NCBI RefSeq assembly: GCF_002607855.1
Contig: NZ_AWQQ01000042.1
Span: 1 to 64,000, forward strand
DNA: 64,000 nucleotides
Reading direction: 5' to 3'
Source of the DNA: Desulforamulus profundi
GTDB lineage: Bacteria > Bacillota_B > Desulfotomaculia > Desulfotomaculales > Desulfotomaculaceae
The notes under the pieces are model-generated. The model did no database searches, was not told the origin of the DNA, and saw nothing but the letters and a program-made list of their open reading frames with translations. Both the position numbers and the translations under genes were made by a program. Shown in pieces: positions 63,388 through 64,000 of this stretch. Position 1 is the stretch's first letter; the number at the start of each line of letters is the position of its first letter.

Positions 63388-63420
63388 AATTCAAGTCAAG
63401 AACCGTCCCCGAGTTGAATT
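63388..63420. repeat. REP-like palindromic element, right copy
   Basis: AATTCAA and TTGAATT flank a centre with AAGAACCGTCCCC, the reverse complement of the core at 62461-62471. Confidence 0.6.
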
Positions 63421-63640
63421 TGAATTACGAGCTCCGGATAAAGGAGAAAACCAAATAGGTAACCTTCGTCACGGCAGGCCCTGGAGGCCATGTCGTGTAG
63501 ATAAGACTTTTAATTGTGTAAACAAGTTAGTATAGAAACGAACATAACCAAGTCCTAAATAATGGATTTGGTTAATTTTTTGCCAAAAATATCAAAAACA
63601 TCCGCAGGGGAGAAGGAATTTTTAGCACCATAGCGAATAA
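63421..63640. other. gene-free spacer before the mraZ operator
   Basis: No gene. A hairpin CACGGCAGGCC/GGCCATGTCGTG lies near 63470-63497. The rest is AT-rich. Confidence 0.4.
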
Positions 63641-63687
63641 AAGTGGTATAAAGTGGTACTAAGTGGTGGGAAATACCCAGAAAGTGG
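63641..63687 (+). promoter_or_regulatory. MraZ operator: repeats AAGTGG every ten bases
   Basis: AAGTGG begins at 63641, 63651 and 63661 with exact 10-base phasing, and a fourth copy AAGTGG at 63682 overlaps the ribosome site region. MraZ binds GTG-containing direct repeats upstream of its own gene in other bacteria, so this is its autoregulatory site. Confidence 0.75.
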
Positions 63688-63698
63688 AGCATGATATC

Positions 63699-64000
63699 AT
63701 GTTTATGGGGGAATTCCAACACAACATCGACCCGAAAGGTCGTCTCATAGTCCCTGCCCGCTTCCGTGAAGGCCTGGGTGACCGGTTCATCGTCACCAAG
63801 GGTTTAGACAACTGTCTTTTTGTTTACCCTCCCCAGGAATGGGCTGAGGTTGAACAAAAACTGAAGTCACTGCCCTTTGCCAGGGCAGATGCCCGGGCCT
63901 TTGTACGTTTTTTCTTTTCCGGAGCCACTGAATGTGAAGTAGACAAACAGGGGCGTATTTTGCTGCCCAACAACTTGAGAGAATATGCCAGGCTGGACAA
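63699..64000 (+). CDS. mraZ: transcriptional regulator MraZ, 5' part
   Basis: Partial: about 100 of 143 residues lie in the window, which ends inside the gene. [20 protein letters not shown] starts the first SpoVT-like beta domain with the DxK/GR motif ([13 protein letters not shown]), repeated as [15 protein letters not shown] in the second half, the family mark. MraZ represses the dcw cell-division and wall cluster, which presumably continues beyond the window. Confidence 0.95.
   Translation, partial: MFMGEFQHNIDPKGRLIVPARFREGLGDRFIVTKGLDNCLFVYPPQEWAEVEQKLKSLPFARADARAFVRFFFSGATECEVDKQGRILLPNNLREYARLD

Overview
The window looks like about 64 kb of chromosome from a spore-forming, sulfate-reducing Gram-positive bacterium of the Desulfotomaculum/Desulforamulus group (Peptococcaceae). 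The main support is a complete cytoplasmic sulfate-activation and APS-reduction cluster (hdrC-hdrB-sat-aprB-aprA-qmoA-qmoB, 32.8-42.3 kb) in which HdrBC-like proteins stand where other sulfate reducers have QmoC. Further support comes from an alpha/beta SASP, DUF1540 proteins, a YlbF protein, CwlD-type amidase and several NodB deacetylases (sporulation and cell-wall genes). The assignment rests on protein recognition from memory; no search was run.

Layout. 0-14.5 kb: SASP, small hypothetical genes, bipA/typA, type 2 IPP isomerase, gamma-carbonic anhydrase, a coiled-coil secreted protein, a Gln/Gly-rich low-complexity protein, a DUF1540 protein, a peptide-binding protein and an endonuclease IV family protein. 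14.6-17.6 kb: stress protein and a polyamine operon pdaD-speE-speB. 17.6-20.5 kb: ten tRNA genes in three groups (Asp-Phe-Gly-Cys, Phe-Gly-Cys, Gly-Asp-Leu) around dut. 20.5-28 kb: a decayed stretch with VanW, Orn/Lys/Arg decarboxylase and methionine aminopeptidase remnants, among a few living genes (amidase, divergent polysaccharide deacetylase, lipoprotein, YwiC-like). 28-32.2 kb: small membrane and lipoproteins, PilZ protein, response regulator, YlbF, YkgJ-type cysteine-cluster protein. 32.5-42.4 kb: sulfate reduction. 42.5-52.4 kb: probable small RNA gene, two NodB deacetylases, HD-GYP, HtrA, LarA, MFS, DUF212 and GH18. 52.5-59.3 kb: an iron island, two feoAB operons on opposite strands, each behind Fur-box-like sites, with a fur-family gene and a D-Ala-D-Ala carboxypeptidase between them. 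59.4-64 kb: sigma-54 activator, patatin phospholipase, PHP phosphatase, and the start of mraZ (dcw cluster) behind a textbook MraZ repeat operator.

How the genes work together. Sat activates sulfate to APS, AprBA reduces APS to sulfite, and QmoAB with HdrCB probably link AprBA to quinone or cytoplasmic electron carriers. PdaD, SpeE and SpeB make agmatine, putrescine and/or spermidine. The Feo systems and the Fur-family protein would supply and control ferrous iron for the many Fe-S proteins.

Quality warning. About 25 conserved genes (bipA, sat twice, qmoB twice, both feoB genes twice each, htrA, larA and others) carry a single-base loss, usually in or beside a short homopolymer, and read perfectly once one base is restored. 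This is the signature of deletion-type sequencing error in a draft assembly. Such genes are annotated as one CDS and the break is stated. Only genes that also lack ends or carry several kinds of damage are called pseudogenes.
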